From the NCBI GenBank assembly GCA_963931925.1, contig OZ007574.1:31089764-31153763 (forward strand): a DNA stretch of 64,000 nucleotides. Direction: 5' to 3'. This document shows positions 23,915 to 35,876 of the stretch, in pieces; position 1 is the first letter of the stretch; the number at the start of each line of letters is the position of its first letter. Below the pieces are notes generated by a model that had not been told where the DNA came from, ran no database searches, and saw nothing but the letters and a program-made list of their open reading frames with translations. This DNA comes from Onchidella celtica. Taxonomy: Eukaryota; Mollusca; Gastropoda; Systellommatophora; Onchidiidae. Made by a program: the position numbers and the translations under genes.

Positions 23915-24300
23915 ACGGATCTAAGAGATAAGAGATCAGGCAATGAGTAATCGCTATTTTATCGAAGTCTTGTGCTGTTGGTGCACTAAGAAAACAAGGA
24001 CACAATATTGAGAGCGATCTGAGAGATCAGAGATCTAAGAGATCAAGCCATGTATTGTCACTTTTTATCGAAGCCATAGGCTGCTGACAGTTAGTAAATG
24101 GAATATAATAAGGATTTAAGAGACCAGAGATCTGAGAGATCAAGCCATGGGTTGTCACTTCCTTACCGAAGCCATAGGCTGTTGACAGTTAGGAAATAGA
24201 ATATAATCTTGATAAGGATTTAAGAGATCAGAGATCTAAGAGATCAAGCCATGTGTTGTCACTTCCTTATCGAAGCCATAGGCTGCTGGCAGTTATGAGT
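23915..24300. repeat. Tandem repeat of ~105 bp, about 3.5 copies
   Basis: Each unit starts with AGAGATCAGAGATCTAAGAG and includes GTTGTCACTTCCTTATCGAA and GCCATAGGCTG(C/T)TGACAG. The first copy is the most diverged. The GATCTAAGAGATC core is itself near-palindromic. Confidence 0.8.
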
Positions 24301-24589
24301 ATATGTATGTAAAACTATAGGTAACGCCCAGGAGGAGATACTTGCTCAGCTGCGACGTTCGGCACGGGCTGATGGCAAGCAAATTATAACACGAATACTA
24401 GATCTAGTCATAGACAATATTGTACATCTAATTTGAATATTAGACAGCTATTAAAATGCGGCCCACTTTCACATAGTAGATTAATTTATTCATTATTAAT
24501 TCTCCTGTTGTCATTGAACGGCGTTTAATATGTCTCAGTATTAAAATCATGAAAATCCAAAATCGACTGTCACAACGCATTTTTTCAAC

Positions 24590-25168
24590 TGGTACAGGAG
24601 ACAAGGGTGAAGATATCATTGGCAGAGACAATAGGAGACAGGGGTGAATTATTATAGCAGAGTCGTTACGGGAGACAGGGATGAAGATATTATTAGTAAA
24701 AAAAACAGCACAGGAATGACGATGCCCTAGCAGAGACAGGGGTGATGCTATTATTGGTAAAGACAACCGGAGACGGGGATGAAGATATCATCTGTACAGA
24801 TAACAGAAGACAGGGGTGGAGATAATCAAGGCAAAGACAAGAGGAGACAGGGATGAAGATGTCATTAGAAAAGGCAACACAGGACAGGGGTGAAAATATC
24901 ATTAGTACGGACAACAGGAGACAAGGGAGAAATATCATTTCATAGACAACAGAAGACGTCATGGGTGAAGATACCATCAGTGGAGACCACGTAGAGACAA
25001 CTGGAGACAGGGGTGAAGATAACATCGGCAGAAACAGAAGGAAACAAGGATGAAGGTTTCATAGCTGGGACGACGGGAGACAGGGATGAAGATGTCACTG
25101 GCAGAGACAACCGGCATCAGGGCGAAGATATCATTGGCGGAGTCAAAAAGGACAGGGATAAAGATATC
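24590..25168. repeat. Diverged minisatellite, older relatives of the 36-bp array
   Basis: GGAGACAGGGGTGAAGATAT and variants recur every ~36-60 bp with CATTGGCAGAGACAAC-like linkers. The same phrase structure appears homogenised in the array that follows, so this looks like its ancestral, unhomogenised flank. Confidence 0.75.
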
Positions 25169-26068
25169 ATAATAGAGACAATAGAGGACAGGGGTAGAGA
25201 TATCATAATAGAGACAATAGAGGACAGGGGTAGAGATATCATAATAGAGACAATAGAGGACAGGGGTAGAGATATCATAATAGAGACAATAGAGGACAGG
25301 GGTAGAGATATCATAATAGAGACAATAGAGGACAGGGGTAGAGATATCATAATAGAGACAATAGAGGACAGGGGTAGAGATATCATAATAGAGACAATAG
25401 AGGACAGGGGTAGAGATATCATAATAGAGACAATAGAGGACAGGGGTAGAGATATCATAATAGAGACAATAGAGGACAGGGGTAGAGATATCATAATAGA
25501 GACAATAGAGGACAGGGGTAGAGATATCATAATAGAGACAATAGAGGACAGGGGTAGAGATATCATAATAGAGACAATAGAGGACAGGGGTAGAGATATC
25601 ATAATAGAGACAATAGAGGACAGGGGTAGAGATATCATAATAGAGACAATAGAGGACAGGGGTAGAGATATCATAATAGAGACAATAGAGGACAGGGGTA
25701 GAGATATCATAATAGAGACAATAGAGGACAGGGGTAGAGATATCATAATAGAGACAATAGAGGACAGGGGTAGAGATATCATAATAGAGACAATAGAGGA
25801 CAGGGGTAGAGATATCATAATAGAGACAATAGAGGACAGGGGTAGAGATATCATAATAGAGACAATAGAGGACGGGGGTAGAGATATCATAATAGAGACA
25901 ATAGAGGACAGGGGTAGAGATATCATAATAGAGACAATAGAGGACAGGGATAGAGATATCATAATAGAGACAATAGAGGACAGGGGTAGAGATATCATAA
26001 TAGAGACAATAGAGGACAGGGATAGAGATATCATAATAGAGACAATAGAGGACAGGGATAAAGATATC
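25169..26068. repeat. Minisatellite, 36-bp unit x exactly 25
   Basis: The unit is ATAATAGAGACAATAGAGGA followed by CAGGGGTAGAGATATC. 900 bp divided by 36 is 25 whole units. Most are identical; variants (GGGAT for GGGGT, one GACGGG) cluster in the last seven copies. Because 36 is a multiple of three, the array stays open in one plus and two minus frames, encoding 12-residue repeats such as IIIETIEDRGRD. No flanking exon or signal supports translation, so I treat it as noncoding. Confidence 0.95.
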
Positions 26069-26130
26069 ATAACAAGCAACAGGAAACAGGGGTGAAGGTA
26101 TCAAATGCAGCTAAAAATGGCACCAGGTGA

Positions 26131-26332
<202 letters not shown>

Positions 26333-26383
26333 CCAGCCATTTGTACCTGTACCATTATTACCGTGCACCAAAGATATCACAAC

Positions 26384-26525
26384 GGGCGGCAGGAGACACG
26401 GTTGACGGTAATATCATAACAGGACAAGGGGCGGCAGGAGACACGGTTGACGGTAATATCATAACAGGACAACGGGCGGCAGGAGATACGGTTGACGGTA
26501 ATATCATAACAGGACAACGGGCGGC
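26384..26525. repeat. Minisatellite, 45-bp unit x 3.1
   Basis: The unit starts GGGCGGCAGGAGACACGGTT and ends ATATCATAACAGGACAAC; starts at 26,384, 26,429, 26,474 and 26,519. CAGGAGACA and ATATCATAACAG link it to the 36-bp family. Confidence 0.93.
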
Positions 26526-26689
26526 ATTGGTTAGTATATTATAGTAGAGACAACAGGTGACAGGGGTGGAGGTGTCATAAGAGACACAGCAGGAGACAAG
26601 GATGAAGGTTTCATAGCAGAGAGAACAGGGAACACGGGTGAAGATGTCTTAGTAGAGACAATGGAAAACAGGTAAAGATAACAGAGACA

Positions 26690-26930
26690 ACAGGAGAGAA
26701 AGAGAGAAAGAGAGAGGGAGAGACAGAGAGGGAAAGAAAGAGAAATAAGAGAGACAGACAGACAGACAGACCGAGAGACAGACGTACTTTTATAGGCTTT
26801 TATCTTTAATTCACAAAGAAAGGAACTTTTATACATAGAGGGAGAATGAGAGAGAGAGAGAGAGAAAGGGAGAGAGAGAGAGATAGAGAGAAGGAAAGAA
26901 AAAGAGACAGAAAGAAGGGGAGGGTGAAAA
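26690..26930. repeat. GA-rich low-complexity region
   Basis: Two polypurine blocks (AGAGAGAAAG types and GACAGACAGACA) with an intervening AT-rich 80 bp. Confidence 0.85.
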
Positions 26931-26939
26931 ACTCCACAA

Positions 26940-28595
26940 AGAATCACCACAATGCACAGGCGCATCACTAAAAATATGCAAAGAATTCCTTTTTCCCTTT
27001 TATTACAATATTCTTGCACTTATACAGTACAAACTGATGAGACTACGATAGCAAAAATCTATCGTTTTTGTGTCTATTCTTCATGAATATTGGTTGCTGT
27101 CCGCGATGTTGTAAAGTACTCTCAATAACGCTATTATGTAACAGGGCAACAGGTAGGCAGTTGGCTCCACACTGACCACGGCCAACTACGCAGTACTTGT
27201 CCGGTGATAAAATCTTAACTCGGATTAGCAGATTTTATCATCGAAAATCCTGCGTGGTAGCCTAAGACCTACTAACCAGAAATATTGCATCAAACTTTAG
27301 TTTACGTAAACATAAATATTATTACCAACGAAGAGTTATGTTTAACGCAAGAAAAACCAACAGCTGCATATCTTCACCAAACGTGGTGCATTTTAAACAG
27401 TTTTTCCCCTCTCCTGTAAAATTTCCTCAGGCCGGATTAGCAGGTTTTATCACCGGAGCGACGAAATGTGCATGCTCCAGTTTCTCATCACAGAACATTA
27501 ATCTCATTCACTTCAAAAGATTAAGATATAATCAAAAATCGCGGCCAGTTTGCCACCAACTGTTTCGTATAATACATGTATCAAGTTTTATTTTTGTACA
27601 GGGAATAAGTAAAAACTGGTTCTCTGACAAAAAATTACCGATTGTTTAGTAAAATGTGTAGGAGAAATCCGACAAGAAAGGAAGAAGCAATATTTCCTAT
27701 CCCCCCATTGTCCTTTCAATAATATTTTTTTTAAAACTTATTTGGAAGCTACACATATCAACTCAATTTGCCTGTCCTCCGCTGACCTACAAATAATCAA
27801 ACACACGAAGTCCTTCAATCTGAAGGCTAAAACCGTCCTATTTACCACTATCAGGCGGATAATTTTTTTGGGGTCCATACGAGTGGGGTATCGATGAAAA
27901 AAGACGAAAGAGGCAAATAAGATAAAAACTAACATGACACAACTCGGAGCTTCAGAGCAAACTCAAAATACTCACTCCGGTCCCCGTCCACAAATGTTAC
28001 TCATCGCATATTTTTTGCCATCGCAGTACAGAGACAGGGCAACTGGCACTGTGTCTGATAAACACGGTTAGCATAATATCCGCCGAAACAGGGAGAAAAG
28101 GGCAAGTTTATACAGAATGGCATGCTTAATGTCAAGTTCCGCAGGGAAAGGTCTCTAGTCAACCGCCTTGGAATGTGAAGAAACGTCGGGTGAACCAGGC
28201 CTACTATGAGATTTTGTGTGCTGTGCCTGATTTACCATTAAAGCAGGTAGGCTGAAGCTTAGGGCCTCAAAATCTAGGGTGTGTGTGTGGGGGGGGGGGG
28301 GAGGGGGCTCGTCGCCTCAAGCCAGGCTACGCTATATTTTGTGACACGCGTAGCCTTTTCTTACTTATGATGTTACGACGCACTGTAGTTTCTGAGCTAC
28401 GGGATTGAAAAAAATAATATTTTATGTCCTTTTGAGAAGAAATAGCGAAGTGTTGAATTTTAAACATCTTATCATCATCAATGGCGTTACTCAAATGATT
28501 TAAATCACTTCCATCTTCCTCTAGGCTAGAAGGTAGAGGACAGGGAGGGGTCTCGCAGTTAGAATAGCCCCGGGTCTCTCTTCATCTAAACCCGG
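26940..28595. other. Intergenic, one small inverted-repeat pair
   Basis: CCGGTGATAAAA at 27,200 is matched inverted by TTTTATCACCGG near 27,445, a possible 250-bp MITE without resolved TSD. A G homopolymer lies near 28,288. No exon seen. Confidence 0.35.
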
Positions 28596-28599
28596 CGTA

Positions 28600-29150
28600 A
28601 TGCCCCTCACCCCGGACCGTTAGCACTCTTTGAGTCCTTCCCACCATTCCAGTATGGAATCCCTCACCCCACAAGCAGATAATTATTACGTGAATTCATG
28701 ATTTGGCAAAAAGAAAAAAGTTGTATACAGCAAAGCCTCGCGCAAAAAATAATAGCCAAACGGTTTTTTCTTTCTGCCAATTTTTGCCTTTGCAGATAGC
28801 TTTGCTGCGACCCCACAGTTTTTCTGTGCTTTTTATAATATTTAGTCCAGCACATACTTATGTGATATTTTCAAAAAATACTGATGTAACTAAAGTAAAA
28901 ACGCATTCAATGCTTGTATACTCAAATTTATTTCAAATCGCCTTTTGTGGAAAAATCTTCTATAACAATACTGACGTTAATCTCTCTCAGTTGACAGTAT
29001 TGCTAGGTTATACAGTTTTTTTTTTTTGGCTCATGGAAGAGCTCTATGTTTTGATTCATTTAAATTTTGAGAAACTTCTTCCACAACTTGCACTTGAAAC
29101 AGGGCTAGTTCCAAACTTTGCACCCCTAACAATTTTGCGCGCCAATAACA
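28600..29150 (+). repeat. Dispersed repeat, copy 1 (second copy at 47.5 kb)
   Basis: Ordered segments are shared with 47,500-47,880: CGTTAGCACTC, CACC with TCCAGTAT, AATACTGA, TTAATCTCTCTCA, CAGTATTGCTAGGTTAT, TTTTGAGAAACTT and GTTGAAACAG-like. Length about 400-550 bp, diverged, class unknown. Confidence 0.6.
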
Positions 29151-29289
29151 TGGAAGGAAGAACAGGTAATCTCCGTCGTGCCGGTTTAAAAATAGCAGGC
29201 ACTCTGCCCGGACGTGACATAGTTACCAGGGCTCTGGGTCGCTCTCTCCCCCCTCCCCCCTCCCAGCGAGTTTAATGCTACTGTTATGA

Positions 29290-30070
29290 TTCTCTCGCAC
29301 AGGTTGTGTCGCAGAAAGAAAGCAGCAGAACTAACTTACAAGGGAGAAACACAACCATGTCCATTCATATGGATTCATAGAAGGGAGAAATACACCACGT
29401 GTATTGATATAATTAAATACATCATACATACCGGTACATTATTTTATTGTAGACTATTGTACTTACACATAATGTGTGTTATGGGTAGCAGACTTTGATG
29501 AGGAATGCTGAATGACAGCTTGGTAGGCGACATTGTGTCTGACCCTCATACCGGTGGATACAATAAATATTTATGCTGTTCACTTATCGAGTGAGTGACA
29601 GGAAGATGTAAGCAGATATTTATGTATAACACTTATCGAGTGAATGATGGAAAAGTTAATCCGTCTCAATAAATTCCGTACACCTGTTTGCATAATTACA
29701 TAGAGCGGTTTGACTCGGTAGGCCGAAGGATCGTGTTTGACAGTTGTGTGAAGGCAACTAGGAGGCAAACAAATTTATTTCGCAACCCCCCAAAGAGCCC
29801 TATCATGCTGGACTCTGTTAAAAAGTTGGTAGTCGGGTTGTTCATAGAAAATGCTAATTTTTCTTCAAAATGCGATTTTCACATCCATTGGTGCTGGGTA
29901 GCTTTTTTTAAATTTTCATTCAGTATCGTGTAATTGATTGAGTTAATGGAGTGAACGTTTTCTTTGTGGTGAATTTAAAATCGCAGCAATGCGCTTTGAT
30001 CCTTGCATGATTTATTTATTTTTTTAAGCAAAAGAAAAACGTTGTAAAATTGACTCTCGGAATTTGGTTT
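29290..30070. other. Intergenic, no gene seen
   Basis: CACTTATCGAGTGA occurs twice about 50 bp apart (29,580-29,645). No exon is supported. Confidence 0.4.
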
Positions 30071-30074
30071 ACAC

Positions 30075-30341
30075 CACAGACTAATAAATTAACCAGACTG
30101 GAAACACGAGCTTCGAGCTGTGCCGTTTTTTACGGAATTTCCCGAGCGGCGGTCTTATAACCAACATAGCCGCCGCTCGGGAAATTCCGATTCTAGTTCT
30201 ATCTGCAGTAGAAATTTCTTTTTATTTGTCAAGATTGGTTGTACATGTATTAATTTCTTGGTGCGGCACCAAACTTCCGCGTTCAGTAAGCGCGTCAAAA
30301 TGGTGTCATTCAACATTGTAGCTATGCTGAAGCGTCGGTCG
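30075..30341 (+). mobile_element. hAT-type MITE, 3'-truncated copy
   Basis: Starts CACAGACTAATAA and matches the complete MITE at 33,250-33,614 in inverse orientation through GAGCGGCGG, TACATGTATTAATTTCTTGG, CAAACTTCCGCGTTCAGTA and GTAGCTATGCTGAAGCGT. Similarity stops after GGTCG, so the far terminus is missing. An internal hairpin (TTTCCCGAGCGGCGG against CCGCCGCTCGGGAAA) is conserved in this copy. Confidence 0.8.
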
Positions 30342-30689
30342 TAAACGTAAGGGTGGAAATGACGCGTTAAAGAGCTTCCCCCAGCGGAGGAATTCCTTGC
30401 GGCCGCAGCATGACCTAGATTCGCTGAACTTCACTGGAACTGGCAAACTCGCCCCCGTGGCAACCGCCCCTGGAAGCCCGCCCTCACTACGCCAGTGCAT
30501 AAAGGTACCAAGAGGATCTTACAAAATGATCACGGCGTGCGTCAAGATCACGTTCATCTCCAAGCACATCATGATGATAATCCAGTTATACTCGATGTTA
30601 ATCTGAAAAGTGTTTTTTCCCTTTTTGTACTTTCCGACTACTTCTGCCAATCTTTTTTTTTTTAAGGGGGGGGGGGGGCAGATTGAAAT

Positions 30690-30970
30690 ACGATTTGGAA
30701 TGTATTTATTCAGTGCATGACTCAGTGATTACAAATAACTGAGTCAAAGAGCTGTTTTAAAAGTAGATACATGTTTCCACTTGACAGAAAAATCTATAGA
30801 GAAAGATAAGTAGAGAGAAAAAAAAAACGTATATATATCGATAAACAAGTAAATAAATTCATAGCTGTCTATAAGATCTATCCCGGGGATCGGACCCAAT
30901 TGGAGTCTTTTATATCCCAGTATTGCCAATTACTGAATTCTGCGTTGTGGCCTGTTCTCGAATTCTGCCA
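30690..30970 (-). mobile_element. SINE-like dispersed repeat (family B), copy 1
   Basis: Shares TGCATGACTCAGTGATTA, AGCTGTCTATAAG, GGGGATC(G/T)GACCCAATT and GTCTTTTATATCCCAG with 40,010-40,385 in the same orientation. On the minus strand GGTCCGATCCC (30,886-30,896) is one base from the Pol III B box, so a tRNA-derived SINE is likely. The assignment is inferred. Confidence 0.5.
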
Positions 30971-31275
30971 ACCTTTTATTGATTCTCAGAAGAAACTGAT
31001 GTAAGTTTCAATATTTAACTTGCGCGTTCTGGGACCCAGAATTATAATATTTCATCTTGTGTCAACGTTGTTTCCATTTTTTTTTTTTGACCATTAACCC
31101 ACAAAATTTCTTTTTCATTATAACTTTTGGTTTGTTCTTGAGCCATAGATTAAAATGGTAATAAAAATAATGATCAGTTTGAGCCAGGCTTTTGAAAACC
31201 AAAAGTACTAGGAGAGTTCTGTTTTTTTTTTCATTGGTGAATAATGAAAACTTTGCTAGATAGAGATGCCCCCTC

Positions 31276-31306
31276 CCCCTTTTCTCTCTCTCTCTCTCTC
31301 TCTCCC

Positions 31307-31337
<31 letters not shown>

Positions 31338-31370
31338 CCTCTCTCTCTCGCTCTCTCTCTCCCTCCCTCC

Positions 31371-31401
<31 letters not shown>

Positions 31402-31580
31402 TTTTCTCTCTCTCTTTTTCTCTCTCTCTCTCCCACCTCCTCTCTCTCTCCCTCCCTCCCTCCTCTCTCTCCCTCCCTCCCTCCCTCCTCTCTCTCTCTC
31501 CCCCCTCTCTCTCTCTCCCCCCTCTCCCTCTCTCTCTCTCTCCCCCCCCTCTCTCTCTCTTTTTCTGTCCCTCTCTCTCT
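31276..31580. repeat. (CT)n/(CCT)n polypyrimidine tract, ~300 bp
   Basis: Nearly uninterrupted pyrimidines on the plus strand; all frames through it are low-complexity Ser/Leu/Pro or Glu/Arg. Confidence 0.95.
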
Positions 31581-31589
31581 TAACTGTGA

Positions 31590-32376
31590 ATTCCAGATTT
31601 CACTGTTGGTGCAAGAAGATATCGCGAATATTAAGACAAACAAATTAAGCTTAACTTCGCAGAGATGCTGTCCAGTACAGTTCTGAATTTTAACCTATTT
31701 TTCATGTTGTATGATGATTTCATCTCGTTCGCTGGCGGCGATCATATAATATTCAATTTCATGTCTGAAATTTTTGAACACCTTACTATTTTGTTATTTG
31801 ACTGTATACTACAATAAGTAAGTGTATAAATGCTGCAGGGAGCGGAGAGAGTGAACGATCATGCATTTTGTCTGTTTGTTTGTTTGTTTAATGTTTTCTA
31901 AGATTGTTCACATGATTCTTGTGTGTTTTTGAATTGGCCGCCAGGCCTATAATAAACTAAACTTGAAACTTGAAACTTGTTAATACCATTGTATAAATTT
32001 ATGCCTTTGCATTTTATAATGGTTTCAATATATGTTTACGATTAATTGTATGTACTGATAAAATATCGCAAAATTAGTATGTGTTCATGAAAGTTTGGCT
32101 GGTGGAACGGTTTGGCCATGAGTCACAAGCGCTACGCGGGCTTCTGGAAGCAAAACCGCAGAGTTCGCCGGGTTTCCTGTGAGGAAGTGATTATGCCGTC
32201 ATTTCGATCGTCACAAAGAGACCAGACCCGTGATACCCTCTCCTAGAAAAAGATACTGTCGGGAAGTCGGCCTTTGCTATTAATAGATTTTGTAGTCACT
32301 GCCGATAGAACAAAGGGCGAGAACTACGATCATGTGAAAAGTAGTAGTGTAAAAAGGGAGAGAGAGAGAGAGAAAG

Positions 32377-32411
<35 letters not shown>

Positions 32412-33020
32412 TACCACTACCATCCACTGAAAATTAGTTTAAGAAGAGAGAGAAAGAAGGGAGATTAAAATCTCACCCTGTGCGCACCACTTTCGTTGAA
32501 CAATTGAATTAAACAGATCATCACAGTGACCAGAGTAGATCTGCCAACTTACATAGGAGCATTTAACCCTATTCTACATTCGGTTGGGAGGTACTATGAT
32601 GAAAAGAGTGAGTGTCAGGGGTCTGACTTTAAAATAGGGTTAAACAATGTTTTATTGAGGGTAACAACATGAACAGGCCCGTCTCCGGTCAGCTCGCTAA
32701 CTGTGGGCACGATTCTTTTTTTTTTTTTAGAAGCGCTAAGATTGGAGTGTCTATTAATACATGTATCTAGTATCTTTACCAGCGCCTCACACAGTCCGCA
32801 AAGAGAAACCCAGCACGCCACGTACACACACTGTAGGAAAATTGCAAACCGTTCTTAATGTTAGCAGAGCAAACAAACAGCCCGACCGACGTCGACGGGC
32901 CATTCACCGGAAGTCCCTATTTACAGGTTTATTAACCCTCGTCCTGTGGGGAGGTTGGCCTCCTCGGGAAACACGCGAGGCACGCGAGGCCAATATTGTG
33001 GCCTACATGATGCAAACCGA
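31590..33020. other. Intergenic, GA run only
   Basis: A GA run lies at 32,358-32,408 and a T homopolymer at 32,717-32,728. No exon or element end was resolved. Confidence 0.4.
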
Positions 33021-33032
33021 GTCCAGCGGGAG

Positions 33033-33663
33033 GCGTGATTTTTTTCTGTACGAGCTTAGCAAATTCAGGAGCGGGACAGCAACACACCCCTAAACACAAG
33101 ACAGCTCCAACACATCCCAGGGATTTTCGGTGACGTTCAGAGCCATATCAGGCACAATCCAGAGATTTGCAGCACCTACGGCAGTGTTCGATAGGACGAG
33201 AAATCCCTCAGCCGATGACCTGTGTTTTGGGGGTGTGTTGCTGCCCCGCCACAGACTAATAAAATACCCAGACTGGATGACCCCATTGTGTGACGTCACA
33301 AAACAGCGAAAGGTCATGAACCATCCACCATTATGGGTTAACGATAGCGACCAACGCTTCAGCATAGCTACAATTTTGAATGATACCATTTTGACGCGCC
33401 TACTGAACGCGGAAGTTTGGTTCCTCACCAAGAAATTAATACATGTACAACCAATCTGACAAATAAAAAGAAATTTCTACTGCAGATAAAAACTAGAATC
33501 GGAATTTCACGAGCGGCGGCCATGTTGGTTATACGGCAGGCGCTCGGGAAATTCCGTGAAAAACGACACAGGCCGAAGCTCGTGTTTCCACTCTGGTTAA
33601 CTTATTAGTCTGTGTGCCCTGCTCCTGAATTTGTTAAAGCTCGTACGCCAAAAAATATCACGC
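33033..33663 (+). mobile_element. Mutator-type MITE, split by a nested MITE
   Basis: Long TIRs: GCGTGATTTTTTTCTGTACG then AGCTTAGCAAATTCAGGAGC and CAGCAACACACCCC at the left, with the inverse at the right end. A 9-bp direct duplication, CAGCGGGAG, flanks it at 33,024-33,032 and 33,664-33,672. TIRs of ~65 bp with 9-bp TSDs are typical of Mutator-like elements. Removing the inserted hAT MITE and one TSD leaves 258 bp. Other copies lie at 56,151-56,420 and 58,084-58,275. Confidence 0.85.
33250..33614 (-). mobile_element. hAT-type MITE, complete, nested in the Mutator-type MITE
   Basis: 365 bp with TIR CACAGACTAATAA at both ends, flanked by TGCCCCGC (33,242-33,249) and TGCCCTGC (33,615-33,622), an 8-bp duplication with one mismatch. 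The other Mutator-MITE copies carry the uninterrupted site (GCTGCCCCGCTCCTGAAT at 58.2 kb), which confirms insertion. 8-bp TSDs point to hAT. No coding capacity. Confidence 0.9.
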
Positions 33664-33796
33664 CAGCGGGAGGCCAATTTATTGTATAGCAACGCTGCTC
33701 CTCGAGCTTTGTTTATTTGATTGCTCCAACTATCGTTTTTTTTCTTCACACTAGTTTCGCGTGTCTCGCTTGTTTACCTATCCTGTCACCCCTACC

Positions 33797-34084
33797 ATGT
33801 CTAACAAAGTGGTGTCGCCTGATTACGTTTATTACCATACAACTGTTCGTACCAGTGTGATACCTATGTCTGAAGTTCCAACTGGGGAAAACCTTAGGGA
33901 AACTTTTGATGCTGGTTGTCGTCTAGATCTACTTGTGATACGAGAAAAAAGGGGCCGGCCATCTGCGTATTTGAGAAACCATTCTATGTCTGTAATAATG
34001 AATTCCGATGCAAGTCTACGTTCCCGCCAAGAAGAAATGTTTGGTCCGGTGTCTGTAAAGGTTCAGCAGGCCTCTTTAATTTAA
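33797..34084 (+). CDS. Small hypothetical protein (95 aa) in a probable processed retrocopy
   Basis: The ATG at 33,797 opens a 95-codon frame with balanced composition, starting MSNKVVSPDYVYYHTT and containing RETFDAGCRLDLLVIREKRG; no family was recognised. The stop TAA (34,082-34,084) is immediately followed by AATAAA (34,085-34,090) and, 34 bp later, by 12 A residues (34,125-34,136). The next bases, GCAACAGAGCTGC, resemble GCAACGCTGC at 33,689-33,698, a possible imperfect target-site duplication. Together these suggest a reverse-transcribed, polyadenylated mRNA inserted here. Whether the protein is real and the frame complete is uncertain; it may be the 3' part of a longer protein. Confidence 0.5.
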   Translation: MSNKVVSPDYVYYHTTVRTSVIPMSEVPTGENLRETFDAGCRLDLLVIREKRGRPSAYLRNHSMSVIMNSDASLRSRQEEMFGPVSVKVQQASLI

Positions 34085-34405
34085 AATAAAGTTCAGTTAT
34101 TTTTGTTTCATCAAGACCAGAATTAAAAAAAAAAAAGCAACAGAGCTGCGGCAAATGCTCATACCATCATTGGACATAACTGTCTCTGTTCTGTGCAGTT
34201 TACAATGTACCGATATGTGTTTCGGTATTATATAGTCATAAAAGATCAAATTAAAAAGGAGCTAACAGGAAACTGTAGCTGCTCGCTCAGCTATCCATAC
34301 AGATAATCAGTAGGCTAACTAAAGCGTTTGGCTCTGCACGTTCGTGTTGTACGTTGTACGATAAAATTTATCTCATACAGACAGAAACAGACAAATAGAT
34401 ACACA

Positions 34406-34408
<3 letters not shown>

Positions 34409-34453
<45 letters not shown>
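34409..34453. repeat. (GA)n microsatellite
   Basis: About 22 GA units. Confidence 0.95.
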
Positions 34454-34454
<1 letters not shown>

Positions 34455-34459
34455 AGAGT

Positions 34460-35870
34460 TAGAGAAAGAAAACGAGAGAGAAAATACGATGTTTTCAGGA
34501 AAAGTTACAGAGTAAAAAAGTGACTTTTTAGCCTTACAGGTCGGGCCCATCCCTTCTCCCGAGTGATTTTTGTGCAGTTTCAATCAATTTCTTGCTATTT
34601 TGTCTTTGGTTGGTTCTTCAATTTTTCACCATCCAACAGGAATGAAAACCGCGTCAAGTTTAAGTGCACATTATATTCAACTGTGTCCGTTGATGTTTCT
34701 GTCTACGGTTTTTAGAAATAGATTGTTTATCACATTCCTTTCCTGTCTTGCCTTTAAATATCCTCTTAAATGATGTATTCAAACACCGTCCTAGGTCGTG
34801 AGAAACGATCTCGGCCACACTATCATACGGTCAAAGTTTAGTAACATTAATAATTCTTGTTTTTGTTGACAGGGAAAATTGGGGGTGAAAAGTTCGACAT
34901 CAGTGTAAACAAAAGGACAAAACCTCCTTTAGATCTGCAGAGACACAAATAAACAATCTCTTTAGAATTTTTCAGGCAACGCCTTTGGCTTAGAAAAGAA
35001 ACAAATTCCTATCGCTATTGACAAACCGCGTTTGCACAATACTGGCATTCAGCTACAGTCTCAAAGGCCTGCGAGCCCCTGTGAGGTGATACTGTAATCA
35101 ATTACCAAAATAATAGCTGTCGGCCACGATCAGTAAGGCTCAACGATGAGATCGAATTCATAGAGCTATAGCCCTCGTGTCCCCTAACTTTGGTGCAGAT
35201 TATAGTTACGAAGTTCCGCAAAAACATAACGAGTGTGATTTTGGTGTTTCTTGTGTGACCATTTTGATGAACATTTGTGCAGAAATTGCACTTAGTGGAG
35301 GACGTGTCAAATACAGTTTTCATGTGCGGTAAAACGCTTTCAACTTGCTGGATGTACTGTGATAAAACGCCTTTAACGTTTATAAAAGACATTCTAATTT
35401 CTTGTCTCCCAAGCATAGAACGCCTTTTGAATACAATGAAATCTCCCCCAAGGATGTGATTATAATCTCCTCCTCCTCCCCCCCTCCCCTTTCCACTACC
35501 TTCAACCCAATCCAAGGTGTAGGCCCTACAAATGGAGACCGTTATGACATTCACTTTTGGCTGCTTAAACAACATAATATAGTATATCCCTACAGACTCA
35601 GTGCTGTTCGTATTAACAGATTTTGCCTTTGTGGGCGGGGTGCGGCGGTGTCCTGAAATTGAAATTAGGCTTCAAAATATAGATATCGAGATTTCGTAAT
35701 TTTCGGTTAGTTTTTCCATTTAGGAATACTATTTTACTAATCGTATGCCCAATTTCGAATGTTTATAACCCTGAAATATATGCATATTAGTCGGGTGGGA
35801 GTCAAGAAAAAGTGACACGAACCATGCCATTGGGCCTCAGAATTATCCCTAAACAACATCTCAGGGCGCC
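34460..35870. other. Intergenic, no gene seen
   Basis: Opposite-strand frames overlap at 35,102-35,656 without any domain signature. Nothing else could be supported. Confidence 0.4.
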
Positions 35871-35876
35871 AGTATT

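Noticed and set aside
25169-26068. Regular repeat array resembling CRISPR
   Set aside because: Units are contiguous with no unique spacers, and the genome is eukaryotic.
24977-26104. Open frames of 320-375 codons on both strands
   Set aside because: They are the 36-bp minisatellite read in different frames; no start context, splice site or family supports a protein.
31062-31648. Glu/Arg-rich and Ser/Leu/Pro-rich frames of 105-193 codons
   Set aside because: Low-complexity translation of the CT/GA tract.
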